DNA of 64,000 nucleotides from Marinobacter sp. es.042 (GTDB lineage: Bacteria; Pseudomonadota; Gammaproteobacteria; Pseudomonadales; Oleiphilaceae): positions 1,178,001 through 1,242,000 of the forward strand of contig NZ_LT897781.1 in assembly GCF_900188315.1 (NCBI RefSeq), in the 5' to 3' direction. Position numbers and translations under genes: made by a program. Below the pieces are notes generated by a model. That model was given only the letters and a program-made list of their open reading frames with translations, had not been told where the DNA came from and did no database searches. Below are positions 53,505-63,366 of the stretch, piece by piece (positions within the stretch are counted from its first letter, which is position 1; every line of letters starts with the position of its first letter).

Positions 53505-54308
53505 CTATTTTTTCGACATTGCTTCAAGCATTTTGTTAACCGCTTCCAGGTGCTCCGGCTCGTTGTGGCACATGCCCTGGAAATTGGCGCACACATCCAG
53601 AAAATCCTTCAGCTCCATCCTCGGTGCCATTTTCATCAGGCGTTTGGTGAGGCGAGTGGCTTTCGGTGGCTGGCTGGCCATGCGGCTTGCCATGGCATTA
53701 GCGGCGTTCATCAGTTCGTCCGCTGGCACCACCTCCAGAACAATGCCCAGCTCCTTTGCCTCGGTAGCATCTATTACCCGCCCGGTGAGCGTTAGCTCGA
53801 AGGCGCGCTGGTAACCGATCAGGCGCTGCATGAACCAGGCGCCACCATCACCCGGTATGATTCCGAGGTTAAGAAAGGTTTCGCCGAACTTTGCGCTTTC
53901 CGAGGCAATGCGGATATCCGCCATGTTGGCTAAATCGAAGCCGGCGCCGATGGCGGGACCGTTGACCGCGGCGATAATGGGCACCTCCACATTCTGCAGG
54001 GCCAGGGGAATGCGCTGGATGCCTTTACGGTAACGGTCGGCGCATTCGGCCACGTCACCGGCAAAATCGCCACCGCGGTTGGCCATGTCCCGGATGTTGC
54101 CGCCGGCGCTGAACGCAGAGCCCGCGCCGGTGATCACCAGTACCGACACGTCTTCGCACTGGTTCACCCATTCCGCGGTGGTCACGATGTCGTCGATCAG
54201 GTTTGAGCCGGTCAGCGCATTGCGCAGGTCGTGACGGTTCAGAGTAAGCGTGGCGACGCGGTTTTCGAGGGTTAACAGGGCATCGGTGAGCTTGGGTACG
54301 GTGGTCAT
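53505..54308 (-). CDS. Enoyl-CoA hydratase/isomerase family protein
   Basis: A 267-residue crotonase. It shows the oxyanion-hole regions GAGSAFSAGGNIRDM and NGPAIGAGFDLANMADIRIAS, and the second-half motif FLNLGIIPGDGGAWFMQRLIG. It could hydrate or isomerise fatty enoyl-CoA thioesters. Exact specificity cannot be assigned in this superfamily. It is followed upstream by an EamA exporter on the same strand, 53 bases away. Confidence 0.87.
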   Translation of the reverse strand: MTTVPKLTDALLTLENRVATLTLNRHDLRNALTGSNLIDDIVTTAEWVNQCEDVSVLVITGAGSAFSAGGNIRDMANRGGDFAGDVAECADRYRKGIQRIPLALQNVEVPIIAAVNGPAIGAGFDLANMADIRIASESAKFGETFLNLGIIPGDGGAWFMQRLIGYQRAFELTLTGRVIDATEAKELGIVLEVVPADELMNAANAMASRMASQPPKATRLTKRLMKMAPRMELKDFLDVCANFQGMCHNEPEHLEAVNKMLEAMSKK

Positions 54309-54361
54309 TGTTGCGGTTCCTTGTTTTTGATCAGCGCGTATCTTCGCGCGCGGGAACCGGG

Positions 54362-55240
54362 TTAATCAACTGCCACCCGCGCTTTTCGGTACCGGCTTAC
54401 TTCCGTCCAGCCGTGCACCGCAAGGGCGGAGAATACAATAACACCGCCTACCAGGCTGAGCTTTGGCGGTACTTCGCCGAGGAAGAGCCAAACAAGGAAA
54501 GACCCGAACACGGTTTCCAGAAGCAGCATCAGGCTGACTTCCGCCGCCGGAATATAGCGGGGGCCAATCTGGATCAGGATGCACGCGGTGGGCAGGAACA
54601 CCAGGCAGAGCAGGGCAATAAAGAAGAAATCACGGGCCGAGGGCATCTGCGCACCCCCAAGCAATGCCGCCACACCTGCCAGCACCAGCGCGCCGAACAT
54701 GAGCATCACGCTCATATCGCTATCGGGTTTGGAGCGCGCTACGTTGAGGTTGGAGGCCAGGGCAGTGGCGGCAACCACGGCCATCAGCAGGCCCAGTGGG
54801 TCGCCCTTGCCGAATTCGCCCACGGCCATGAAGGTGGCGCCGGTGACGCACACCAGAATGACCACCCAGGTGCGAAGAGGCAACGTCTCTTTCCAGACCG
54901 CCCAGGCAATCACGGCCGCGATGACCGGCGCGGTGTTCAGGATGACCAGCACATTGCCCGCAGCTGTGTTCTTCATGCCGACCACAAACCCGAGTGTACT
55001 GATGGCAAAGGCACCGGCACAGAACAGGCCTTTACGGCCGCATTTTCGAATTTCAGGCACCAGCCGGGAACGGTATCGCGCCCAGCTGATCACAAAAAAA
55101 CTGATCGCCAGTAACAGGCCGCGCCAGAACAGAAAGACCACAGGATCCACAGAGGTGATTTTCACCAGCAACGCATCGGGCACGATAAACAGCACGCCCA
55201 GAGCTGAGATGGTCAGTCCTTTGATTCTCGTAGTCTGCAA
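54362..55240 (-). CDS. EamA/DMT superfamily transporter
   Basis: A 292-residue protein with about ten membrane helices in two EamA repeats (LGVLFIVPDALLVKI and LLMAVVAATALASNLNVAR). The family exports metabolites or amino acids. The substrate is unknown. GVIVFSALAVHGWTEVSRYRK forms the end. Confidence 0.82.
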   Translation of the reverse strand: MQTTRIKGLTISALGVLFIVPDALLVKITSVDPVVFLFWRGLLLAISFFVISWARYRSRLVPEIRKCGRKGLFCAGAFAISTLGFVVGMKNTAAGNVLVILNTAPVIAAVIAWAVWKETLPLRTWVVILVCVTGATFMAVGEFGKGDPLGLLMAVVAATALASNLNVARSKPDSDMSVMLMFGALVLAGVAALLGGAQMPSARDFFFIALLCLVFLPTACILIQIGPRYIPAAEVSLMLLLETVFGSFLVWLFLGEVPPKLSLVGGVIVFSALAVHGWTEVSRYRKARVAVD

Positions 55241-55429
55241 CGTGGCTTCGCCTGTTCCGGTGTGGTGGTTCGGTTAATTTATGGGTTGTCCTGTTCCGGC
55301 AGCGGCTGGATGCTCTTTGAAAACTGAGCATCCTACAAAAGTCGCTTCGACAGTATAGACGCAGTCAGCAATACTCTGGGTAAGTTTCCAGAATGCCCGG
55401 TGCAGCAACGATTCAAATGGAGTGTCCAC

Positions 55430-56221
55430 ATGACTGAACAAACACAAGAACTGGTGCACAAGTACAGCGAAAATGGCATTACCACGCTTACACTGAACCA
55501 GCCGGAGAAGAAAAACAGCCTTTCCATGGCCATGCTTGAGGCGTTGTCTGAGGAGTTGGAGATCATCGCCTCCGATTCGGAAACGCGGGTTGTCGTCCTT
55601 GCGGCGCATGGCAACGTGTTTTGTGCCGGACATGACCTCCGGGAAGTGCGTGAGCAGTTTGATAGCCATGAATTCCAGCTGGCGCTGTTTAACCAGTGCA
55701 GCAAGGTGATGCAGCAGATCGTGAACCTGCCCAGGCCAGTGATTGCGCGGGTTGCAGGTGTTGCGACCGCCGCCGGCTGCCAGCTGGTGGCCAGCTGCGA
55801 CCTGGCCGTGGCGGCCGATACCGCCCGGTTTGCGACGCCTGGCGTGAATATCGGGCTGTTCTGTTCCACGCCGATGGTGGCGCTGTCCCGGAATGTGTCA
55901 CGCAAGCACGCCATGGAAATGCTGCTGACCGGTGAGATGATTGGTGCCGTGAAGGCCGAGCGCATCGGACTGGTCAATCAGATTGTTGATGAGCAGCACC
56001 TTGACGAAATGGTTTACAAGCTGGCGCGTACCATTGCCGACAAGTCCGGCCATACTCTGAAGATTGGTAAGGAAGCCTTCTACCGGCAACTGGAAATGCC
56101 GCTGGAGGACGCTTATGAGTACACCTCAAAGGTGATGGCAGACAACATGATGGCGAACGATGCCCAGGAAGGTATCTGCGCATTTCTGGAGAAGCGTAAG
56201 CCAGAGTGGCAGGACAGCTGA
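55430..56221 (+). CDS. Enoyl-CoA hydratase family protein
   Basis: A 263-residue crotonase: HGNVFCAGHDLREV and VAGVATAAGCQLVASCDLAVAADTARFATPGVNIGLFCSTP are its two oxyanion-hole regions. It resembles ECHDC3-type proteins. ATG 55430 has GGAG eight bases upstream, so an upstream GTG at 55400 is rejected. Divergent from the EamA transporter. Confidence 0.88.
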   Translation: MTEQTQELVHKYSENGITTLTLNQPEKKNSLSMAMLEALSEELEIIASDSETRVVVLAAHGNVFCAGHDLREVREQFDSHEFQLALFNQCSKVMQQIVNLPRPVIARVAGVATAAGCQLVASCDLAVAADTARFATPGVNIGLFCSTPMVALSRNVSRKHAMEMLLTGEMIGAVKAERIGLVNQIVDEQHLDEMVYKLARTIADKSGHTLKIGKEAFYRQLEMPLEDAYEYTSKVMADNMMANDAQEGICAFLEKRKPEWQDS

Positions 56222-56246
56222 ACCGGTTGCTGAGACATTGCCCGGC

Positions 56247-56765
56247 CTAGTTTGCCGGGCAATTGACGTTTCCGATGGCAAGCCGGTCGCCCGTTCCGAT
56301 TCCATGTTCCAGGAAAAAGCCGGCGTTCATCTCCACGGCCTCGATGAATGGCACACCGGCCGGGTAGGTGGGGCAACCGGAGCCGCTGGCCAAGGGGCAG
56401 GGCACCATCTTGCGAATGCTGCCAATCTCGCCATCCTCGTTCAGGTAGGCGATGTCGAGGGGAATCAGGGTCTTGTACATCCAGAACCCGTGGCTGGCTG
56501 ATCTCAGCTCGCGGTATTTAAACAGCATTCCGGCATCGGCTGCTATGGATGTACGGCCCATCAGTCCTTTCTGGCGTTGCTCGGAAGTGCTGGCAACCTC
56601 CAGTGTCACTGGCACCACGCCCGACGCAGACACAAAGCAGGCCTCGACAACCGGCAGGCCGTCCTGAGGCGCTGCAATGCCTGAGGAACAGCCGTAGAGC
56701 AATAGGCTGGCTGCAAGGAGGGCCCAGATTCCAGCCCCCCGAACAGGGCTTGACGCGAAGGTCAC
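56247..56765 (-). CDS. DUF192 lipoprotein
   Basis: A 172-residue protein. The lipobox LLLYGC follows a hydrophobic signal. The DUF192 domain is clear: [44 protein letters not shown], and [10 protein letters not shown] place the start at GTG 56763-56765 because it overlaps the TGA of the upstream permease as GTGA, a translational coupling site. A longer ATG start at 56798 would overlap the permease by 37 bases. Function of DUF192 is unknown. Confidence 0.8.
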   Translation of the reverse strand: MTFASSPVRGAGIWALLAASLLLYGCSSGIAAPQDGLPVVEACFVSASGVVPVTLEVASTSEQRQKGLMGRTSIAADAGMLFKYRELRSASHGFWMYKTLIPLDIAYLNEDGEIGSIRKMVPCPLASGSGCPTYPAGVPFIEAVEMNAGFFLEHGIGTGDRLAIGNVNCPAN

Positions 56766-57523
56766 GAGCGCAACCGGTAGCCGGTCTTGAAAATCCACCA
56801 GATGCCGACCATGCAGGCCGTGAGGAACACGAGGGTCATCCCCACACTGATGGCAATATGAACGTCAGACACGCCGTAAAACGCCCAACGGAAACCGCTG
56901 ATCAGGTAAACCACCGGATTGAACAGGCTCACCGTCTGCCAGACCTCTGGCAGCATGTCGATTGAATAGAAGGTACCGCCAAGGAAAACCAGCGGTGTGA
57001 CAATCATCATCGGCACGATCTGGAGTTTTTCGAATCCGTCGGCCCAGATGCCGATAATGAAACCGAACAGGCTGAAGGTCACCGAGGTAAGCACCAGGAA
57101 GGAGAGCATCCAGAAGGGGTGCAGTACGTCGTAGTCCACGAAGAACTTGGCGGTCGCCAGGATGATAAGCCCAAGGATGATGGACTTGGTAGCAGCAGCA
57201 CCGACATAGCCCAGCACCACTTCCACATAGGAGACCGGTGCAGAGAGCACTTCATATATCGTGCCCGAGAACTTGGGCATGTAGATCCCGAAGGAGGCGT
57301 TGGAAATGCTCTGCATCAGCAGCGACAGCATCACCAGGCCGGGGATGATGTAAGCGCCGTAGGCGATGTTGTCGATGTCGCCCATCCGCGAGCCGATGGC
57401 TGAGCCGAACACCACGAAATACAGGCAGGTGGAGATAACCGGCGAGAGCACACTTTGCATCACAGTGCGCTTCATGCGGGCCATTTCAAAATTGTAGATT
57501 GCGCGGATACCGTACAGGTTCAT
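56762..57523 (-). CDS. yadH: ABC-2 type permease (YadH-like)
   Basis: A 253-residue six-helix permease with the ABC-2 signature [15 protein letters not shown] and [42 protein letters not shown]. It pairs with the ATPase encoded just upstream. YadGH-type exporters have unknown substrates. The stop TGA overlaps the DUF192 GTG start. Confidence 0.88.
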   Translation of the reverse strand: MNLYGIRAIYNFEMARMKRTVMQSVLSPVISTCLYFVVFGSAIGSRMGDIDNIAYGAYIIPGLVMLSLLMQSISNASFGIYMPKFSGTIYEVLSAPVSYVEVVLGYVGAAATKSIILGLIILATAKFFVDYDVLHPFWMLSFLVLTSVTFSLFGFIIGIWADGFEKLQIVPMMIVTPLVFLGGTFYSIDMLPEVWQTVSLFNPVVYLISGFRWAFYGVSDVHIAISVGMTLVFLTACMVGIWWIFKTGYRLRS

Positions 57524-57549
57524 GCATTTCTCCAGAATAGCCAGCAGTT

Positions 57550-58470
57550 TTATTCGTGCACCAGGCCGACAAAAATCTCTTCAAGGGAGCTTTCCCGGGT
57601 TTGAAGGTCTCGGTATTCGATACCGAGATCGCCAAGCGTGCGGAGCAAGCGGGTTACCCCTGCCTGCTCTCGCTGGGAATCGAAGGTGTATATCAGCTCG
57701 TAACCATCCTCTGACAGCTCTATCGGCTCCAAAGTAAGTTCACCGGGCACCTTGTCCAGTTTGTGCTGCAGCTGCAGTCGCAACTCTTTCTTGCCCAGCT
57801 TGGTCATCAACTGGGCCTTGTCCTCGACCAGAATGATCTCGCCACCGCGAATGACACCGATGCGATCCGCCATTTCCTCGGCTTCTTCGATGTAGTGGGT
57901 GGTGAGGATGATGGTCACGCCATGTTCCCGAAGTTTGCGCACCATTTCCCACATGTCCCGGCGCAGCTCAACGTCGACGCCGGCCGTGGGCTCATCCAGG
58001 AACAGTATCTGGGGCTCATGGGAGAGCGCCTTGGCAATCATCAGGCGGCGCTTCATGCCACCGGAGAGAGACATGATCCGGTTGTTGCGCTTGTCCCAGA
58101 GAGAAAGATCTTTCAGGACTTTCTCGATGTGCGCAGGTTTCGGCGCCTTGCCGAATAGCCCACGACTGAAGGAAACGGCATTCCAGACAGTCTCGAATGA
58201 ATCGGTGTTGAGTTCCTGAGGCACCAGGCCGATGGTCTCGCGGGCCTTGCGGTAATCTTTGACAATGTCGTAACCGGCGGCCGTTACCTGTCCGGAGGAG
58301 GCATTGACGATACCGCAGATGATACTGATGAGCGTGGTCTTGCCGGCGCCATTGGGGCCGAGGAGGGCGAAGATCTCGCCACGGCGGATGTCCAGGTTAA
58401 TGTCTTTCAGGGCCTGAAAACCGTCGCCATATACCTTGCTCAGGTGCTTAACGGAAATATCCGGCTGCAC
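57550..58470 (-). CDS. yadG: ABC transporter ATPase (YadG-like)
   Basis: A 306-residue ATPase: Walker [17 protein letters not shown], signature [15 protein letters not shown], Walker [13 protein letters not shown], and a C-terminal regulatory extension (about 225-306). It powers the adjacent permease 26 bases downstream. Substrate unknown. Confidence 0.9.
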   Translation of the reverse strand: MQPDISVKHLSKVYGDGFQALKDINLDIRRGEIFALLGPNGAGKTTLISIICGIVNASSGQVTAAGYDIVKDYRKARETIGLVPQELNTDSFETVWNAVSFSRGLFGKAPKPAHIEKVLKDLSLWDKRNNRIMSLSGGMKRRLMIAKALSHEPQILFLDEPTAGVDVELRRDMWEMVRKLREHGVTIILTTHYIEEAEEMADRIGVIRGGEIILVEDKAQLMTKLGKKELRLQLQHKLDKVPGELTLEPIELSEDGYELIYTFDSQREQAGVTRLLRTLGDLGIEYRDLQTRESSLEEIFVGLVHE

Positions 58471-58602
58471 GGGCGTGTCCTGTGGTCAGAATGGGTCGAA
58501 TTGAAGGCGCAGTATTTTCTCATGAGTAGCGCCAGTTTAGAAACCTTTGCCTCGGCCGGAGAAAACCCCATAATGCCGGCCGGGTTTGTTCGGGAGGCGG
58601 TT

Positions 58603-59064
58603 ATGTTACGCGCTATTGCTGTTACAGGATTGATTCTGGCCGTGGTTGTTGCCGGTGTGTTCGGTTGGCGCCTGCTCGGAGACACTGACGAAACGTCCAG
58701 CGGAGAAAGCCAGACCGTTCCGTGTGATCTGCTGGAAAGCGGTCCATGCCAATGGTCGAACGGGGCAGGAGATTGGCAGGTAGCCCTCAACACCGTGGGC
58801 TTGGGCGCTCAAGGCACCGAATACCAGCTTACCGTTGCCACGCCGGAGCGTCCGGAACGCTTTTTGGCTGTTCTCCGGGGCGAGTCCATGTACATGGGCG
58901 AGTACCCTGTGCCACTCGGCAAACAGGCGGAAAACCAGTACTCCGCCCGTTTCACAGCCCCGTTTTGCACCGTGGATGGCACAATGACCTGGCGCATTGA
59001 TCTGCAACAGGGCCAGGAACCCATCGAAAACATCCCGGTTAAGCTGGTTTTCCAGGCCGAATAG
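58603..59064 (+). CDS. Membrane-anchored periplasmic protein of unknown function
   Basis: A 153-residue protein starting at ATG 58603 behind GGGAGG. It has one N-terminal helix (AIAVTGLILAVVVAGVFGW) and a periplasmic domain of about 125 residues with a cysteine pair (PCDLLESGPCQW) and a third cysteine (APFCTVDG). A longer upstream frame is dismissed. Divergent from yadG. Not recognised. Confidence 0.65.
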   Translation: MLRAIAVTGLILAVVVAGVFGWRLLGDTDETSSGESQTVPCDLLESGPCQWSNGAGDWQVALNTVGLGAQGTEYQLTVATPERPERFLAVLRGESMYMGEYPVPLGKQAENQYSARFTAPFCTVDGTMTWRIDLQQGQEPIENIPVKLVFQAE

Positions 59065-59153
59065 CACAGGGACAGCTGAACCGGCATCTGGTCGGCTGAC
59101 AACGGTACGGGATTGTGTAAAATCATCTCATCGCCATTTGCAGGGACAACGTG

Positions 59154-59465
59154 ATGGATTACGGAGATAGCGTTCAGAAGGTTCTGCTCAGAAAAATCCG
59201 CAAAGCCGAACAGGATCTGATTCAGCTGAAGCTGGATTACTGCCGGTTTGTTTTCGGCCTGACTCATCGTGCGAAAGTGCTGGCCGGCGGCGTAACCTAT
59301 GTGGTTCGTTCCGTGGATGTAGATAGCATGGCCAATACGGATGATGGCGGCTTCAGCCGGCCTGAAATAACCGGAACCCGAGTGGACGAGCAGGATCATG
59401 CAGAACCCGTTCCCCTGGGTACCGACTGGGCACTTGAAACCGCAAACAGACAGGCTGCTAAATAA
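59154..59465 (+). CDS. Small protein of unknown function
   Basis: A 103-residue soluble protein starting at ATG 59154 with CAGGGA upstream. The first half is basic and helical (VQKVLLRKIRKAEQDLIQLKLDYCRFVFGL), the second half polar. It overlaps the convergent gene by 8 bases. Not recognised. Confidence 0.6.
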   Translation: MDYGDSVQKVLLRKIRKAEQDLIQLKLDYCRFVFGLTHRAKVLAGGVTYVVRSVDVDSMANTDDGGFSRPEITGTRVDEQDHAEPVPLGTDWALETANRQAAK

Positions 59466-60066
59466 ACGCGTTGGCAGTAATGGCGTCGTAAAGACTCGAC
59501 GTGGGCGGTACGAAATGGTTGTATCGCCAGAACTCCGCACCTTCCAGACCCGCCCGGAAGCAAGCCAGATAAACCGCACTGTCTGTTAATGTGCTGATCG
59601 CCTGCATCGCCTCCGGTTGACGAATCCCCGTTTTTCGATTGATGGTCTGGGCAACAATCCCGGCCACTGCCTCGGAATGCCGACCGCCTTTGTCGCTCAG
59701 GGCGCACCCGGCACCGTACAGCCAAGCCGTGGCATAGGCTTTGACCGTCTCGGGTGCGGTCGATAACTCCAGACCCTTTACACGGCAATCCCGTTCCTGG
59801 AGGCCAGCCAGAATGTGCAATCGGGAGATGAGCTCAGCCCGGTCCGGACCTGCCTCAGTAACCGGCTTTCTGCTGGCAACCGGCCATTCGAAACTGTTTG
59901 AGGGCAGGTCGTTAGGCACCGTGTCCTTCGTTTCTGGCCAGATTTCCTGGCGACCGACTGCGATGGGTTCTGAACGCACCAGCGAGATAACCCGAACAGC
60001 CAGCAGGACAAGCAGCGCCAGCAGCCCGACCTGTGTGAAGAGAATCAACCCGTTAACCATCATCAC
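59458..60066 (-). CDS. Membrane-anchored protein of unknown function
   Basis: A 202-residue protein with one N-terminal helix (GLILFTQVGLLALLVLLAVRVISLV) and a C-terminal domain with three cysteines (ERDCRVKG, AGCALSDKG, YLACFRAG). The start has three ATGs in tandem. No family recognised. Confidence 0.6.
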   Translation of the reverse strand: MMMVNGLILFTQVGLLALLVLLAVRVISLVRSEPIAVGRQEIWPETKDTVPNDLPSNSFEWPVASRKPVTEAGPDRAELISRLHILAGLQERDCRVKGLELSTAPETVKAYATAWLYGAGCALSDKGGRHSEAVAGIVAQTINRKTGIRQPEAMQAISTLTDSAVYLACFRAGLEGAEFWRYNHFVPPTSSLYDAITANAFI

Positions 60067-60198
60067 CAGAACTCTGAATGTTGCTATAAGTGACCAGAGT
60101 GTAACGGAGTGTATCTGAACAATGCCGCCGACCGGTCCTCAATTACCGGTTTAGCGTTGGCCGAAATGACGGAACTGTGATGGGGATCGCAGTGCGGG

Positions 60199-61665
60199 TT
60201 AGCAGGTGGGCATGGTCTGCAAGGCCAGTTTGCGGCGAATATAGCGGCCAAGAATGTCTACGCCAATGTTAAGCATGGCCGTTATCAGGATCAGAACCAT
60301 TGCCTGGTCGAACCGAATACTCTGTATAGCGCTATCAACGTAGAAGCCAAGGGTGTAGATGCCGAGAATACCAAGGATGGCGGTTTCTCTCATGATGATT
60401 TCCCAGCGATAGAACAGAAATGCCAGAAATGATCGGTAGATCCGGGGCACGAGTTCCCAGCTATAGCGATTAAAGCCTGTGGGGGCATCGGATCTCAAAC
60501 GGATCGTGTTGGTTTGCCGGCCAATCAGGTGGCCTATGATGCCGCCATTGTGAAGGGCCAATGCAACCACCGCAGGGAGCATGGAAGGTCCCCAGAGTTG
60601 CAGAAGTATGTAGGCCAGGATGTATTCCGGGGTTGATCGGGCAATCACCAGAAAAATATGGCCGGAGGTTCGACGTATCGGGCCGCCAAAGTGATTTGAG
60701 ATCAAAGGGAACGCTAGCAGCGTGAGGATACCCGTGGCCACCAGCGCAATCTGAGTGAGAATCACAGTATTCCATATGCCAGGCAATGCCTGCTCGACCA
60801 TCAGTTCATTTAGCCACGGTAAAAGGCCCGCGAGGCCCTCTCCATCCCTGAGTGGGCTGGGGACAATATCCTCGGTGAAAAACCGCTCAACATTACCCCA
60901 GACGATGGGCAGGCCATCGCCAAGGAAAAACGGAGCCCCCACGATATACACGGGTAACAACTTGGGTCTTACCCAAAGGGGAATCGTTGCAATGAGCACG
61001 TAAAAGAGGATTAACATTGCGCCGGCGTCGGAGTACATCCCCTGGGAAAAAGAGGTTTCCAGATAAAACCCCAGAGTTGGCAGGCCAACAAATCCGAGTA
61101 TGGCACTCGAACGCAGCCCGCACTCCAGGCGATAGGCGGTGTAGGTTCTCAACTGGACCCAGCAATCAGGAATTCTGGTATACAGAAACGCGGCGATGGT
61201 TCCTGTGCCCGGTGGCAAGAGCCTGCCTGGTTCCGGGTCAGCTTCCTCGAGAATCTCGGAGTAAACCTTGGCGAAGATGCCGGAATAGGGTATCGCGATC
61301 GCCAACACGCCCGTCAGGGGATGGAAACCGAAAAACTGCAAAAAAATAAGAGCCCAGAAAAGCTCATGAATCGCCCTGATGAACGCGCAAAACACCCGCA
61401 CCGGGAGGAATCGGTACACCAGAGCCAAAAAAAATCCGCAAACTCCGCCAACGGTCACCCCAACAAAGGCGAAGGCCACCGTTCGCAACAAGGCGGTAAG
61501 AAGGCCCTCGCTGCTGAAAAAGTTCGGAGTGAGTACACCCAGAAAAAAGTTGCCGAGATCCCGCCAGGGATTGTTCGCGGTGATCGCAATATCGGCAAAC
61601 AGGAGACCCACGAGTGCAATAGCAAGAAAGATCAGGCTGGTGCGAACCGTTGGGTAGGAGAGCAT
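60199..61665 (-). CDS. Fused double-permease of a PhnCDE-type ABC importer (putative selenium oxyanion uptake)
   Basis: A 489-residue protein made of two PhnE-like permease halves in one chain: one around RAIHELFWALIFLQFFGFHPLTGVLAIAIPYSGIFAKVYSEILEEADPE, the second around ARSTPEYILAYILLQLWGPSMLPAVVALALHNGGIIGHLIG. Each half has the EAA-type loop. PhnE is usually a single-length homodimer, so the fusion is unusual. The start is ATG 61663-61665, 13 bases after the ATPase stop. Substrate inferred from the SenB neighbour and PhnD partner. Confidence 0.82.
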   Translation of the reverse strand: MLSYPTVRTSLIFLAIALVGLLFADIAITANNPWRDLGNFFLGVLTPNFFSSEGLLTALLRTVAFAFVGVTVGGVCGFFLALVYRFLPVRVFCAFIRAIHELFWALIFLQFFGFHPLTGVLAIAIPYSGIFAKVYSEILEEADPEPGRLLPPGTGTIAAFLYTRIPDCWVQLRTYTAYRLECGLRSSAILGFVGLPTLGFYLETSFSQGMYSDAGAMLILFYVLIATIPLWVRPKLLPVYIVGAPFFLGDGLPIVWGNVERFFTEDIVPSPLRDGEGLAGLLPWLNELMVEQALPGIWNTVILTQIALVATGILTLLAFPLISNHFGGPIRRTSGHIFLVIARSTPEYILAYILLQLWGPSMLPAVVALALHNGGIIGHLIGRQTNTIRLRSDAPTGFNRYSWELVPRIYRSFLAFLFYRWEIIMRETAILGILGIYTLGFYVDSAIQSIRFDQAMVLILITAMLNIGVDILGRYIRRKLALQTMPTC

Positions 61666-61678
61666 CTTGCGACAGACC

Positions 61679-62329
61679 CTAATACAGCGACATGATGTCT
61701 GCGGCCGCCAATTGGTCAGTAGGCGCATCAAGGGCAACCTGCCCGTTCTGTATGCCAACAATGCGGTTACAGTACTTCATCGCCATTTCGACATCGTGAA
61801 GAGCGATAACACTGGTTTTGAAGCGATCCCGGAGCAATTGCATAACGTGATGCGCCATGGGCCCGTCCAGAGCCGAGATGGGCTCATCTGCCAATAAGAC
61901 CGGGGCGTTGCGATAAAGGGCTCTTGCAATGGCTACCCGTTGGCGCTGTCCGCCAGAGAGCGAAGCTGTGGGAATCCAGAGTTTCTCAGACATTCTTAAA
62001 GCGTCCAGAAGCTCCAGAACCTGTTTTCTATCCTGCTTGAAGGGCCGCACAAGGGTAACAGTGTTGTACCAGGTGGCATGCTTATCGAGTTGGCCCATAA
62101 AAACGTTGTGAAACACCGGAAGGGCGTTCACCAGACCAAGCTCCTGAGGGACAAGAGACGACTGGCCATCCACTCGCTGGTGAATAAGCCGGATAAGAGT
62201 AGACTTGCCTGCACCACTCTTACCGACCAGAGCGACCTGATCTCCTTCCTTTACCTTGAGGGTGAGGGGCCCGATTACCCGCTCACCTCCAAAAGAGGCC
62301 GTCAGGCCTGAGAGATCAAAGCCTGCCAT
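61679..62329 (-). CDS. ATPase of a PhnCDE-type ABC importer, short form
   Basis: A 216-residue ATPase: Walker A LVGKSGAGKSTLIRLIH, signature LSGGQRQRVAIARALY, Walker B VLLADEPISALD and the H-loop ALHDVEMAM. It is shorter than typical PhnC (about 250 residues). ATG 62327-62329 overlaps the TGA of the binding-protein gene by one base (TGATG), so the two are coupled. Confidence 0.86.
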   Translation of the reverse strand: MAGFDLSGLTASFGGERVIGPLTLKVKEGDQVALVGKSGAGKSTLIRLIHQRVDGQSSLVPQELGLVNALPVFHNVFMGQLDKHATWYNTVTLVRPFKQDRKQVLELLDALRMSEKLWIPTASLSGGQRQRVAIARALYRNAPVLLADEPISALDGPMAHHVMQLLRDRFKTSVIALHDVEMAMKYCNRIVGIQNGQVALDAPTDQLAAADIMSLY

Positions 62330-63195
62330 CAATCAATGATTCCGATTTCTTTCGCTACTTTGCGAATAGGCTCATAATCGTCGTTTGAGGCGGGAATAAA
62401 ATCAGAACGCGGGAAGCTTTCAAGCAACTCCGGATCATCAAGCGAGAGCAGTGCCTCACGAACGCGGTCAGTAAAGCCTTCGCCGTAGTTTTCATCCACG
62501 TCGCCACGGATACTCCATTGGTAGTTCGGGAACCCGGGTGTTTTCCAGATGACCTTCACGGCGTCGGTATCAATGTTTCCGTCTTCCAGTTCTTTTTCCC
62601 AGACCGCGAAGTTCATTGCGCCCACTTCGTAGGTACCGGACTCAACCAGTCGGAGGGTGCGAGTGTGGTTGCCACTGTAGCCGACCCGAGAAAAGACATC
62701 CTCAGGTGCCTCGCCAAATGTTTCGCGAATGTGGTACTCGGGAATCAATCGTCCAGACGTTGAGCCCTTTGATCCGAAGGTAAAGGTCTTACCACGTACT
62801 TCTTCTGGCAGGCCATCCTGACGATCCAGGCCGGTGCTCTCGTGAGCAATAAAATAGACATAGAAGGCCTGATCCTCAGTGCCTTGTGCGATTGCCTGCG
62901 AGCCGGGTACCAGTGATCTCGCCTGAACGCCCGAAAGGCCGCCGAACCACGCCAACTGCACCTGATTATTCCGGAATGCGGAAACGGCAGCGGCATAGGA
63001 TTTCACGGGGATGTACTTCACATCGGCATCCAGTTCCTCGGAAAGGTAGTCCGCAATGCCGCGAAAGCGCTCGACGAGTTTGGTTTCATCCTCGTCCGGT
63101 ATTGCCGTGAAAATGAACGTTTGAGCGGAGGCGGTGGCTGCAAATAGCGAACAGAGACCAATAATCAGCAATTTCCGTATAAGATTGTGGGTCAT
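62329..63195 (-). CDS. PhnD-family substrate-binding protein (putative selenate/selenite)
   Basis: A 288-residue periplasmic protein. Its signal peptide (KLLIIGLCSLFAATASAQ) ends near residue 22, and the PhnD-like core reads IPDEDETKLVERFRGIADYLSEELDADVKYIPVKSYAAAVSAFRNNQVQLAWFGGLSGVQAR. The ATG 63193-63195 has AAGGAAAA upstream. The family includes a clade annotated as putative selenate binding proteins (TIGR04553), associated with selenium genes. It is divergent from senB. Confidence 0.85.
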   Translation of the reverse strand: MTHNLIRKLLIIGLCSLFAATASAQTFIFTAIPDEDETKLVERFRGIADYLSEELDADVKYIPVKSYAAAVSAFRNNQVQLAWFGGLSGVQARSLVPGSQAIAQGTEDQAFYVYFIAHESTGLDRQDGLPEEVRGKTFTFGSKGSTSGRLIPEYHIRETFGEAPEDVFSRVGYSGNHTRTLRLVESGTYEVGAMNFAVWEKELEDGNIDTDAVKVIWKTPGFPNYQWSIRGDVDENYGEGFTDRVREALLSLDDPELLESFPRSDFIPASNDDYEPIRKVAKEIGIID

Positions 63196-63366
63196 GGTTT
63201 TTCCTTTTTGGAATGGATATTTACAGTGAAGAGTTGAAGCGAGCGACTCCTGCTTCAGAAGGATACCTTGATTTAGGTTAACTCTGAACAGCCCTACGGT
63301 TTGCGGGTTTAATTGGCTCAGGGCCTGACACTTCATTTTACAGCAAGCTGGGTTTAATCAAAGACA
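63196..63366. promoter_or_regulatory. Divergent promoter region between the importer and senB
   Basis: The 171 bases include TGAAGC-N11-GCTTCA (63235-63257), a 6-bp inverted repeat that might be an operator. No terminator or coding frame is seen. Both operons must start here. Confidence 0.35.

Noticed and set aside
60134..60153. Two ACCGGT copies downstream of the fused permease gene
   Set aside because: A 6-bp self-complementary stem without a T run is not enough for a terminator.
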